From contig CP073693.1 of the NCBI GenBank assembly GCA_018228645.1, forward strand, positions 2,552,416 to 2,616,415: a stretch of 64,000 nt of DNA, written 5' to 3'. The notes below the pieces were generated by a model, which saw nothing but the letters and a program-made list of their open reading frames with translations, was not told the DNA's origin and made no database searches. Position 1 is the stretch's first letter. Each line of letters starts with the position of its first letter. Of this stretch, positions 17,695 through 25,731 are shown piece after piece. A program made the translations under genes and the position numbers. This stretch comes from Clostridiaceae bacterium Marseille-Q4143. Its GTDB lineage: Bacteria; Bacillota; Clostridia; Lachnospirales; Lachnospiraceae.

Positions 17695-18711
17695 ATGAAC
17701 AGAAAAAGAATAGCAGCAGTTCTTGGATGTGTAGCAGCCGGATTTCTTCTTGCCGGATGTGAAAGCGGTGGGGCAGAACGGGTGAGAAACATTAAAATAG
17801 GTGTTGCTGTCTATGATCAGTATGATACATTTATTTCACAGCTTGTAGAGCAGTTTAATCAGTGTGCGGCTGAGATGTCCGATTCCGCAGATTCCAATAT
17901 TTCTGTGAAAATCGAAGTCTATAATGCAGGAAAGAGCCAGACAACGCAGAATGATCAGGTGAAGAATATGCTGGAGCAGGAGTGTGATGTGATCTGTGTC
18001 AATCTGGTAGACCGTACAGAGCCGGTTACGATTATCGACATGGCTGAAAAACAAGATGTTCCGGTAATTTTTTTCAACAGGGAACTGGTAGAACAGGATC
18101 TGGAACGATGGGACAGGCTGTATTATGTAGGTGCTCCGGCATTGCAGTCAGGAATTTTGCAGGGAGAGATGGCAGCCGATCTGTTTCAGAAAGACCCCTC
18201 TGTCGATAAAAATGAAGACGGAGTATTCCAGTATGTAGTTCTGGAGGGGGAGATGGACCATCAGGATGCGATTGTCCGGACTGAATATGCCATCAACACC
18301 ATTACCGAACAAGGCGTATCGGTGGAAAAACTTGGTTATGGTATTGCAAACTGGAACCGAGGTCAGGCCCAGACGAAGATGACACAGATGATCGGGCAGT
18401 ATGGAGATGCCATTGAACTGGTTCTGGCAAATAATGATGACATGGCTCTGGGAGCAATTGATGCCTATAAAGCAGCAGAAATCGATCAGGAAGAATGGCC
18501 TGCTATCTTCGGAATTGACGGAACAGATGTAGGAAAAACAGCACTCAACAAAGGAGAACTGAAAGGAACCGTTTACAATGATAAAGAAGGACAGGCAGAA
18601 GCCATGCTGAAGCTGGCAGTGGGACTGGCAACCGACAGCTCACTGGAAGATCTGGGACTGGAAAACGGAAAATATATCCGGCTTCCCTATACAAAGCTGG
18701 AAAGACAGTAA
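17695..18711 (+). CDS. Second galactose-type sugar-binding lipoprotein, 338 aa
   Basis: Signal peptide with lipobox LLAGCES at residues 19-22, then a type 1 sugar-binding domain closely related in pattern to MglB of this locus, including the calcium-loop remnant DKNEDGVFQYVVLEGE and NDDMALGAIDAYKAAE. It starts ten bases after the anchored sensor gene behind AGGAGG, so it is in the same operon as the sensor genes, not next to the permease. It may supply sugar to MglAC or assist sensing. No transporter genes of its own follow. Confidence 0.87.
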   Translation: MNRKRIAAVLGCVAAGFLLAGCESGGAERVRNIKIGVAVYDQYDTFISQLVEQFNQCAAEMSDSADSNISVKIEVYNAGKSQTTQNDQVKNMLEQECDVICVNLVDRTEPVTIIDMAEKQDVPVIFFNRELVEQDLERWDRLYYVGAPALQSGILQGEMAADLFQKDPSVDKNEDGVFQYVVLEGEMDHQDAIVRTEYAINTITEQGVSVEKLGYGIANWNRGQAQTKMTQMIGQYGDAIELVLANNDDMALGAIDAYKAAEIDQEEWPAIFGIDGTDVGKTALNKGELKGTVYNDKEGQAEAMLKLAVGLATDSSLEDLGLENGKYIRLPYTKLERQ

Positions 18712-18736
18712 AAAATACAGAGCGAGGAAATGAGAA

Positions 18737-19159
18737 GTGAACGATAATCATATTACCAAAGACGAAGGTCTGCAGGGCAATGAGAAAATAGAAGAGGCAA
18801 TTGCAGCACTTCAGAAGGAACTGACAGATGAGATGCTGGCGCATACACTGACCGTCATCCGTAGACGGATGAAAGCGAAGGGTCAGCTGATACTGGCAGT
18901 AGACGCTCCCGGAGGAGACGGAAAGCTGAATGTACAGGCAGTGAAAACAGATGACGGTAAAAATTGGTGGGCTGCCTTTACCAGTTTTGAAGAAGAACTG
19001 AAAGGAGGTGGAAGTGTTATGTCCACGTTCCTGACAGATGTTGAACAGCTCTTCCATTCGGCAATTGCCACAGATGAAATTGAAGGAATTATTATCAATC
19101 CCTGGAATCGGACGCTGATGCTGAACAAACAGTTACTGAAGATCGTGCTGGGTGTGTGA
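18737..19159 (+). CDS. SseB-family protein, 140 aa
   Basis: The C-terminal half carries the SseB N-domain pattern: FTSFEEELKGG, then a TFLTDVEQLFHSAIATDEIEGIIINPWN segment and a final amphipathic helix. The family's function is poorly known; it is cytoplasmic. GTG 18737 follows AGGAAA at about 9 bases. It lies 26 bp after the second sugar-binding lipoprotein gene, so it may be the last gene of that operon. Its final 27 bp overlap the end of a MATE gene on the opposite strand. Confidence 0.75.
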   Translation: MNDNHITKDEGLQGNEKIEEAIAALQKELTDEMLAHTLTVIRRRMKAKGQLILAVDAPGGDGKLNVQAVKTDDGKNWWAAFTSFEEELKGGGSVMSTFLTDVEQLFHSAIATDEIEGIIINPWNRTLMLNKQLLKIVLGV

Positions 19160-20485
19160 CGTTACTTTCTTTACGCAGTAGAAGCAGGTAGGTGCTATGT
19201 AGAGGCAGGCACACAGCCATGCGGTCTGATCAGCAAAGCAGATGGCCGTATAACCGAACATTCCTACAAAACAAAGACTTACAATGGTTCTGGCAAACAT
19301 TTCTGTTACACCGGAGAAAAATGCCCTGCCAGAATATCCCAGTCCCTGGGTCGTCATGCGGGTGATATTTAAGATACCAAGTGCCCAGTAGAAATATCCC
19401 ATACATCTTAAATATTTTGCAGAAGCATCCAGTACATCAGCTGCTTCGCGGCTTACAAAGATCAAGGAGAGTGTCCGGCCGCCAAAGATCAGAATCAGGC
19501 CGGCGAAAAGACCGTACCCAACGGCAATTGCAATTCCTTCTTTTAATCCCTGTTTGATTCGGTCGTATTTTCCAGCTCCGAGATTCTGACTGCAGAACAC
19601 GGAGACTGCGGTACTCATGGCATCAAACGGGCACATGGTAAACTGCTTGATACGCATTCCAGCGGTAAATCCGGATACATAGATACTGCCAAGACCATTG
19701 TTGGCTGACTGCATGACCATACTTCCGATTGCTGTGATGGAATATTGAAGTCCGGTTGGCAGTCCCATGGTAAGAAGTTCTTTTGCTGTTCTTGAGTTGA
19801 CCTTGCGGCATTCTGACGGCAGCCATAGAATCTCTTTTTTCTTTATAATATAGACAAGACAGGCAATTCCGCTGACAGCCTGTGCAGTAATTGTTGCAAT
19901 GGCTGCACCTGCACATCCCCAGCCAAGGACGATAATACAGAACAGGTCAAGAAAAATGTTTAATACTGCAGAAAATGCCAAAAATAAAAAAGGTGTACGG
20001 CTGTCCCCGACAGATCTTAAAATACTGGACAAATAATTGTACATCAATGTAAATGGCAGACCGAGGAAGATCACCAACAGATAGGCATAGGCATTTTTAT
20101 AAATGTCCGGCTGTACAGAAAGGATATTCAGGATCCAGTGGCACAGGAGCGCACATGCAGTTGTCACTATAGCGGCTGTTCCAGCGGTCAGAACTGCGCC
20201 GTTGTATACATAGTTCTTCATTTTCTGATAGTTGCCGGAACCAAAAAATTTTGCTACCGGAATGCCAAATCCTGCGGTGATTCCCATACAGAATCCAAGA
20301 ACCAGAAACTGAACACTGCTGCTGGCTCCGACGCTGGCCAGAGCATCTGCTCCAAGCACCTGTCCTACAATGGCAGCGTCAATAATATTATAAGTCTGCT
20401 GAAGAAGATTTCCAAACAGTAAAGGCATCGCAAAGCGAAGCATTGCTTTTAAAGGACTTCCGTTTATCATAGATGTAGACATCAT
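19133..20485 (-). CDS. MATE-family efflux transporter, 450 aa
   Basis: A MATE exporter with the N-terminal FAMPLLFGNLLQQTYNIIDAAIVGQVLG signature, a central VLNIFLDLFCIIVLGWGCAGAA helix pair and the second-half start LLTMGLPTGLQYSITAIGSMV. It is transcribed away from the next MATE gene, sharing a 154-bp divergent region. The start has two adjacent ATGs after GAGGTGG; the first is taken. Its end overlaps the SseB-like gene on the other strand by 27 bp, so the convergent pair share a stop region and no terminator lies between them. Confidence 0.93.
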   Translation of the reverse strand: MMSTSMINGSPLKAMLRFAMPLLFGNLLQQTYNIIDAAIVGQVLGADALASVGASSSVQFLVLGFCMGITAGFGIPVAKFFGSGNYQKMKNYVYNGAVLTAGTAAIVTTACALLCHWILNILSVQPDIYKNAYAYLLVIFLGLPFTLMYNYLSSILRSVGDSRTPFLFLAFSAVLNIFLDLFCIIVLGWGCAGAAIATITAQAVSGIACLVYIIKKKEILWLPSECRKVNSRTAKELLTMGLPTGLQYSITAIGSMVMQSANNGLGSIYVSGFTAGMRIKQFTMCPFDAMSTAVSVFCSQNLGAGKYDRIKQGLKEGIAIAVGYGLFAGLILIFGGRTLSLIFVSREAADVLDASAKYLRCMGYFYWALGILNITRMTTQGLGYSGRAFFSGVTEMFARTIVSLCFVGMFGYTAICFADQTAWLCACLYIAPTCFYCVKKVTSHTQHDLQ

Positions 20486-20569
20486 TCCACCTCATTGTTT
20501 TCTAAAATATATTCAACATATTTTATCACGGGACGATGCGAAATGATATAGCAACTTTCCCGAAATCTC

Positions 20570-20598
20570 TTGACAAAAGTACGGCTCACGCTTACAAT
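20570..20598 (+). promoter_or_regulatory. Sigma-A promoter of the third-to-fourth MATE divergon
   Basis: TTGACA (20570-20575), a 17-bp spacer and TACAAT (20593-20598) form a near-perfect promoter reading into the plus-strand MATE and MocR genes, with a leader of about 35 nt. Confidence 0.75.
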
Positions 20599-20639
20599 TT
20601 TCCAGCAAATATCTGTTATTTATGAGGAGGAGTTCTGCC

Positions 20640-21995
20640 ATGCAGTTGAATATGACGAAGGGAAAACCGCTGCCGGTGATTTTGATGTTTACCGTACCGC
20701 TTATTATAGGAAATGTATTTCAGCAGCTTTATAATATGGTCGACACAATTATTGTAGGACGCTATGTTGGTGCAGACGCACTGGCTGCCGTCGGTTCTAC
20801 CGGTACGATCATGTTTCTTATTACCGGTTTTTCACAGGGAATCACTTCCGGTTTTTCGGTCCGCGTGTCTCAGAAATACGGCGCGATGGATAAAGTAGCG
20901 GTAAAAAGAAATGTCGCAAACGGAATTTTACTGTCTGTTATTTCTATTATGATTATGACCGCATTTACCTCTTCGGTGATGCGCCCGCTTCTTCGCCTTA
21001 TGAATACTCCGGACAATATCTATGATATGGCGTATTCTTATATTATCGTAATCTGCGTCGGTATTGCAGCAAATATTTTTTATAATCTTTTTTCCGCATA
21101 CCTGCGTGCTGTAGGCAACAGCCAGGTGCCATTGTTTTTCCTTGTCTTTTCCGCCTGTCTAAACGTGGTACTGGATATTCTGTTTGTTGTGAAAATTCAG
21201 ATGGGTGTAGCCGGAGCTGCATGGGCAACGAATCTGTCTCAGGCAATTTCAGCAGTCCTCTGTGCGGTCTACATCTGGGTGAAAGTACCTGATCTGAAGC
21301 CGGAACCGGATCAGTGGAAAATTTCTCCGCAGGATACCCATCCGCAGCTGGCTGCCGGAATTCCTATGGCATTCCAGTTCGCCATCACAGCTTCCGGTAC
21401 CATGATCATGCAGTCGGCGATCAACCTGTTTGGCTCTGAAGCAGTTGCAGCCTATACGGCAGCCGGAAAACTTCAGAATATTCTGACGCAGGGAATGGTT
21501 GCCATGGGACAGACCATGGCAACTTATGGAGGTCAGAATTATGGATGTGGAAATCTGAAGCGAATCCGGGCTGGTGTCCGTGCCGCTCTGTTTGCAGAAT
21601 TCATTTATTCTATTGCGGCAGCAGCTGTTATGATTCTGCTCTTGAAACCGTGTCTTCACCTTTTCTTCTCAGGAGATGTGGATATGACGGCCATGATGCC
21701 GTGGGCAACAACGTATTGCTACATGTGTGCCGCTTTCTTTCTGCCGCTTTGCACAATTTTTATTTTTCGGAATATTATGCAGGGATGCGGATATGGTTTT
21801 TTGCCCATGATGGGCGGTGTATCCGAGCTGATCGCAAGACTCATTGTATCCATGATTGCAATGAGACTTTTAAGCTATCCGCTGGCATGCTTCGCCGATC
21901 CTGCTGCCTGGATAGCAGCCGGTGCTTTTACCTGCGTTTCTTATCTATATGTCATGAAACAGATCGAGAAAGAGTTTTCTCAAATGCGATATTAA
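20640..21995 (+). CDS. MATE-family efflux transporter, 451 aa
   Basis: A twelve-helix MATE protein (VPLIIGNVFQQLYNMVDTIIVGRYVGAD at the start, IPMAFQFAITASGTMIMQSAIN at the second half). ATG 20640 follows GAGGAGG at 20625-20631; the in-frame ATG 20622 precedes that site. It is separated from the following MocR regulator gene by about 30 bp in the same direction, so the two likely share a transcript and the regulator may act on this exporter or on the divergent one. Substrate unknown. Confidence 0.93.
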   Translation: MQLNMTKGKPLPVILMFTVPLIIGNVFQQLYNMVDTIIVGRYVGADALAAVGSTGTIMFLITGFSQGITSGFSVRVSQKYGAMDKVAVKRNVANGILLSVISIMIMTAFTSSVMRPLLRLMNTPDNIYDMAYSYIIVICVGIAANIFYNLFSAYLRAVGNSQVPLFFLVFSACLNVVLDILFVVKIQMGVAGAAWATNLSQAISAVLCAVYIWVKVPDLKPEPDQWKISPQDTHPQLAAGIPMAFQFAITASGTMIMQSAINLFGSEAVAAYTAAGKLQNILTQGMVAMGQTMATYGGQNYGCGNLKRIRAGVRAALFAEFIYSIAAAAVMILLLKPCLHLFFSGDVDMTAMMPWATTYCYMCAAFFLPLCTIFIFRNIMQGCGYGFLPMMGGVSELIARLIVSMIAMRLLSYPLACFADPAAWIAAGAFTCVSYLYVMKQIEKEFSQMRY

Positions 21996-22025
21996 GCTAA
22001 GAACAGATTGGAGAAAATCGGACGT

Positions 22026-23423
22026 ATGATAACCTACAATCTTATGGATACAGGCACGGATTCGTTGTATGAGCATCTGTGTAAATGCATAAAAAAAGAT
22101 ATTATACAGGGAAATTTAATGCCGGGAGAGAAGCTCCCCTCGAAGAGAGTGTTTGCTTCCAATCTGGGAGTCAGTGTGATTACCGTGGAGAATGCCTATG
22201 CCCAGCTGGTGGCGGAGGGATACATCTATTCCATGCCGAAAAAAGGTTTTTATATTGCAGATGTAGGTGTATTGAAGACGAGAGAGCACGAGATGATTCC
22301 CGAAAAGGCAGTATCTTTGCCGAAGAAAGAGATTGCCTGGTTTGCGGATTTTTCCAGTAACCAGACATCGTCAGAGTTGTTTCCGTTTACCATCTGGTCA
22401 AGAGGAGTACGGGAGATTTTGAGTGACAGCCGGGTGGAGTTGATGAAGAACTCTCCCTGTGGAGGAATTTCTGATCTGCGGGAAAATATTGCCCGGTACC
22501 TGTGGGATTTTCGCGGTATGTCTGTTCGTTCAGAACAGATCATTGTGGGAGCGGGAACAGAGTATCTTTACGGACTTCTCATTCAGCTCCTTGGCAATGA
22601 TAAGGTCTACGGTGTGGAAAATCCGGGTTATCGGAAGCTGGAAAAGATCTATGGAAGCTATGGGGTGCCCTGTGAATGGATTTCCATGGATGAGGTGGGA
22701 ATTCGGGTGGAGGAACTGGAAGAGAAGAATGTGGATATTATCCATATTACACCGTCCCATCAGTATCCGACCGGTATTGTCATGCCGGTCAGCAGGCGTT
22801 CGGAACTGCTTCAGTGGGCAGCGGATAAGGAAGAACGGTATATTATAGAGGATGATTATGACAGTGAGCTTCGATTGAGCGGACAACCTATTCCGACTCT
22901 GCAGGGAATGGATGTATCGGACAATATTATCTATATGAATACCTTTACCAAGACGTTATGCTCCACGGTCCGGATCAGTTACATGATTCTGCCGGAAAAA
23001 CTGGTGCCGAGATTTTATCGGCAGTTATCATTCTATTCCTGCACCGTATCAAACTTTGAACAGTATACCTTATCGCGATTTATTGAGGAAGGAAAGTTTG
23101 AGACTCATGTGAACCGGCTTCGGAATCACTATCGTAAAAAGAGGGATCTTCTGCTGGAAGCGTTAAAGAGAAGCCGTCTGAAAGATAGGGTGACGGTTTC
23201 CGGTGAGGAGGCAGGACTTCATTTTCTCATGCATATCCGGACAGAAGTGCCGGAAGAGCAGGTAATAGAGAAAGCCAGGAAGAGGGGAATCCGTCTGGTG
23301 CCCCTTTCCAGTTACTATTATGGAAATGCGAAAGAACAGAATGTCTATGTTATGAATTATTCTTCCATTGATATTGACCGGGCGGATGAGATTATGGAAC
23401 GGATCTGCGTCAGCTGTGAATAA
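22026..23423 (+). CDS. MocR-type regulator: GntR DNA-binding domain fused to aminotransferase-like domain
   Basis: A winged-helix GntR domain covers about residues 10-75 (LYEHLCKCIKKDIIQGNLMPGEKLPSKRVFASNLGVS and VEGYIYSMPKKGFYI-like wing). A class-I aminotransferase fold follows, with the PLP-binding lysine at about residue 309 in NTFTKTLCS and the ED(D)YDSELR segment that contacts the cofactor. Such proteins sense PLP or an amino-compound. A TTG at 22008 would add six residues; ATG 22026 has GGAG 12 bases upstream and is preferred slightly. It follows a MATE gene, suggesting control of that exporter, which is inference. Confidence 0.9.
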   Translation: MITYNLMDTGTDSLYEHLCKCIKKDIIQGNLMPGEKLPSKRVFASNLGVSVITVENAYAQLVAEGYIYSMPKKGFYIADVGVLKTREHEMIPEKAVSLPKKEIAWFADFSSNQTSSELFPFTIWSRGVREILSDSRVELMKNSPCGGISDLRENIARYLWDFRGMSVRSEQIIVGAGTEYLYGLLIQLLGNDKVYGVENPGYRKLEKIYGSYGVPCEWISMDEVGIRVEELEEKNVDIIHITPSHQYPTGIVMPVSRRSELLQWAADKEERYIIEDDYDSELRLSGQPIPTLQGMDVSDNIIYMNTFTKTLCSTVRISYMILPEKLVPRFYRQLSFYSCTVSNFEQYTLSRFIEEGKFETHVNRLRNHYRKKRDLLLEALKRSRLKDRVTVSGEEAGLHFLMHIRTEVPEEQVIEKARKRGIRLVPLSSYYYGNAKEQNVYVMNYSSIDIDRADEIMERICVSCE

Positions 23424-23428
23424 AAAGA

Positions 23429-23486
23429 AGTGTCAATCCGTGAAAGAAACTTCCCAGTCCCTTTTCACAGATTGACACTTTGGTTT
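23429..23486. terminator. Bidirectional terminator between MocR gene and purC
   Basis: AGTGTCAATC-C-GTGAAA (23429-23445) pairs with TTTCAC-A-GATTGACACT (23463-23479), with one mismatch, between the ends of convergent genes. T-richness follows the plus side (TTGGTTTTA) and A-richness precedes the other side, so it can stop transcription from both directions. Confidence 0.75.
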
Positions 23487-24355
23487 TATAAATCTTTTCC
23501 GGTAAGCATTTTGTATGCCTGCAGGTATTTCTCAATGGTCTTGTCCACGATTTCCTGCGGAAGTGTCCAGTCATTGTCTGGATTGGCTTTGAGCCAGTCA
23601 CGCGCGAACTGTTTATCGAAGGACGGCTGTCCGTGACCCGGTTCATAACCTTCAGCCGGCCAGAAGCGGGAGCTGTCCGGAGTCAGCATTTCGTCACCGA
23701 TGACCAGATTACCGTTCTCATCAAGGCCGAACTCAAACTTGGTGTCTGCAATAATGATGCCTTTGCTCAGTGCGTATTCAGCGCACTTCTTATATAATGC
23801 AATGGTGTTGTCACGCAGGAGAGTTGCGTATTTTTCGCCTTTTCCAGGGAAATATTTCTCCAGATGAGCAATGCTCTGCTCAAAGGAAATATTCTCGTCG
23901 TGATCACCGATCTCGGCTTTGGTGGACGGTGTGTAGATAGGTTCAGGCAGTTTATCGGATTCTTTCAGACCTTCCGGCAGTTTGATGCCGCAGACAGTAC
24001 CGTTCTCCTTGTAGCTTGCCCAGCCGCTTCCGGTGATGTAACCACGGACGATACATTCGATAGGAAGCATCTCGAGTTTCCGGCACATCATGGATTTGCC
24101 ATCGAACTTGGGCTGCTGGAAATATTCCGGCATGTCTTTCACGTCAACAGAGAGCATGTGGTTCGGCAGGATGTCTTTGGTCATATCAAACCAGAATTTG
24201 GACATCTGTGTCAGAACTGTACCTTTCTTTGTGACCTCGTTGTGCAGGATCACATCAAAACAGCTGATGCGGTCCGTAGCAACCATGATAAGGCTGTCGC
24301 CATTATCATAAATCTCGCGTACTTTACCTTCTTTGATCGGCTTTAATTCCTGCAT
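23486..24355 (-). CDS. purC: Phosphoribosylaminoimidazole-succinocarboxamide synthase
   Basis: PurC joins aspartate to CAIR in de novo purine synthesis, using ATP. Family landmarks are the start KPIKEGKVREIYD, DRISCFDVIL, IECIVRGYITGSGW, DTKFEFG and the DEMLTPDSSRFW segment near the C-terminus. Length 289 aa is normal for the eukaryote-like/Firmicute long form. The open frame extends 49 codons upstream, but that part is not conserved in character; AGAGGTG lies just before ATG 24355. No other pur gene is adjacent, so it is a stand-alone gene here. Confidence 0.95.
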   Translation of the reverse strand: MQELKPIKEGKVREIYDNGDSLIMVATDRISCFDVILHNEVTKKGTVLTQMSKFWFDMTKDILPNHMLSVDVKDMPEYFQQPKFDGKSMMCRKLEMLPIECIVRGYITGSGWASYKENGTVCGIKLPEGLKESDKLPEPIYTPSTKAEIGDHDENISFEQSIAHLEKYFPGKGEKYATLLRDNTIALYKKCAEYALSKGIIIADTKFEFGLDENGNLVIGDEMLTPDSSRFWPAEGYEPGHGQPSFDKQFARDWLKANPDNDWTLPQEIVDKTIEKYLQAYKMLTGKDL

Positions 24356-24655
24356 GTTTTGCACCTCTTCGCTTAAGATTATGTAAGAAATTCTCAATAA
24401 AAAGTAACATTGTTTCCGGGGACCTGTCAAGACGAAATTTGTATAATCTGAAGAAAGAACAGTTTTGATGCCAAAATGTATGGAAAATGTCAAAAAATGC
24501 AAAAAAAGACAGGTTTTAGATAAATGAAAACCTTAAAAGAAATACTTTATTTTGATATAGTTTTGTATGGACATTTTGGGAGTCTGGGGATAGAATAACC
24601 GGGATGGGAGTCTGGTTGACAATCTCATAATTCAACTTTTGGGGGTGACATCATT
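24356..24655. promoter_or_regulatory. Divergent purC / AraC-regulator intergenic region
   Basis: This 300-bp A+T-rich gap holds no gene. For purC, TTGACA on the minus strand (24425-24430) with a weak TACTTT 18 bp on is the best promoter candidate. For the AraC gene, an exact 11-bp direct repeat TGGGAGTCTGG at 24577-24587 and 24605-24615 ends directly before TTGACA at 24616-24621. Direct repeats at about 28-bp spacing beside a -35 box fit binding of an AraC-type protein, possibly autoregulation. I saw no purine riboswitch. Confidence 0.45.
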
Positions 24656-25618
24656 GTGGATGAGAAAATGATCAGCGATCTGCGTATGAAATCCGGAGCG
24701 CACTGGAAGAAGATTGTAGAGAAATACGGCAGCGGAGAAAAGGGGACTGTACTGGATTTTAAGGATTTTCTGCAGGGTCGTCAGGCGGCTTCTGTAACCC
24801 TTCATGGGTGTAGCGTAGAACTTCCGGTACACAGACAGAATTTTATTGAATTTATTTATGCTTATGAAGGACGTATCGTCACAGAGATCGATGGCAAGGA
24901 ACTGGTGCAGAAAAAAGGGGATATTCTGCTTATGAACCAGTATGTGGAACATCGTGTAAAACCAACAGGCAATGAAAATGAAGCACTGATTCTGGCGGCA
25001 CTTCCGGATTTTTTTGAAAAGCCTTTGGAAATGATGAAGAAACAAAGTCTTATTACGGATTTTCTGGCTAATATGTTCCGGCAGAACAGTAAGAAACCGG
25101 AATATCTTATGTTCCATCTGGATGATCAGCGGGCGTTGGAAAATCTGGTAGAGAATCTGACAGTGTCTCTTTGTGATGAAGATGTCGGTAAGAATTCCGA
25201 GATCAGCCAGTATACCATGGGACTGATTTTTCTCTACTTAAGTGAACATATGGATCGGGTGGCGCAGAATTCATCTCAGAGTTATAAATCAATTATTATT
25301 AATGAGACGCAAAAATACATAGAGCTGCAGTACCGCACGGCAAGATTAAGTCAGATTGCAGAGGATTTTAATTTGAGTCTCCCGGCATTGAGTAAGTTGA
25401 TTAAAGAAGGAACGGGAAACACTTTCCAGGAACTGCTCATGAAGAAGCGGTTCGAGCGGGCGGCAGAACTTCTCATAGACACGAATCTTCCTGTGGAGGA
25501 GATTGCGTTGAATGTGGGTTATGAAAATCAAAGTTATTTTCATCGTCAGTTTAAAATGAGATATAATATCACACCTCGCAGATATCGGTTAGTTCACAGA
25601 CGAAAGATGGGACGCTGA
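24656..25618 (+). CDS. AraC-family transcriptional regulator with N-terminal cupin sensor, 320 aa
   Basis: The N-terminal about 120 residues form a cupin-like arm (NFIEFIYAYEGRIVTEIDGKELVQKKGDILLMNQYVEHRV). The C-terminal 100 residues form two AraC helix-turn-helix motifs (RLSQIAEDFNLSLPALSKLIKEGTG and VEEIALNVGYENQSYFHRQFKMRYNITPRRYR). The GTG start follows GGGGGTG by nine bases. It is monocistronic, ends in a strong terminator and has direct repeats in its own upstream region. The ligand and target genes are unknown. Confidence 0.9.
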   Translation: MDEKMISDLRMKSGAHWKKIVEKYGSGEKGTVLDFKDFLQGRQAASVTLHGCSVELPVHRQNFIEFIYAYEGRIVTEIDGKELVQKKGDILLMNQYVEHRVKPTGNENEALILAALPDFFEKPLEMMKKQSLITDFLANMFRQNSKKPEYLMFHLDDQRALENLVENLTVSLCDEDVGKNSEISQYTMGLIFLYLSEHMDRVAQNSSQSYKSIIINETQKYIELQYRTARLSQIAEDFNLSLPALSKLIKEGTGNTFQELLMKKRFERAAELLIDTNLPVEEIALNVGYENQSYFHRQFKMRYNITPRRYRLVHRRKMGR

Positions 25619-25625
25619 TGACAGG

Positions 25626-25668
25626 AGGCATGCTTTTACAAATTGTGAAGGCATGCCTTTTCTTTTTC
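25626..25668 (+). terminator. Intrinsic terminator of the AraC-regulator gene
   Basis: AGGCATGC (25626-25633) pairs with GCATGCCT (25651-25658), the stem extends inward with G-T pairs, and a T-rich tract follows. Confidence 0.85.
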
Positions 25669-25731
25669 TTGAAATCCCTGTATAATAAAATTTTAATGGA
25701 GAATGGAAGAAGGGCAGGTTAGTTTATACAA

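Noticed and set aside
24356..24655. Purine riboswitch before purC
   Set aside because: No paired domain with the conserved loop sequences was found on the purC strand.
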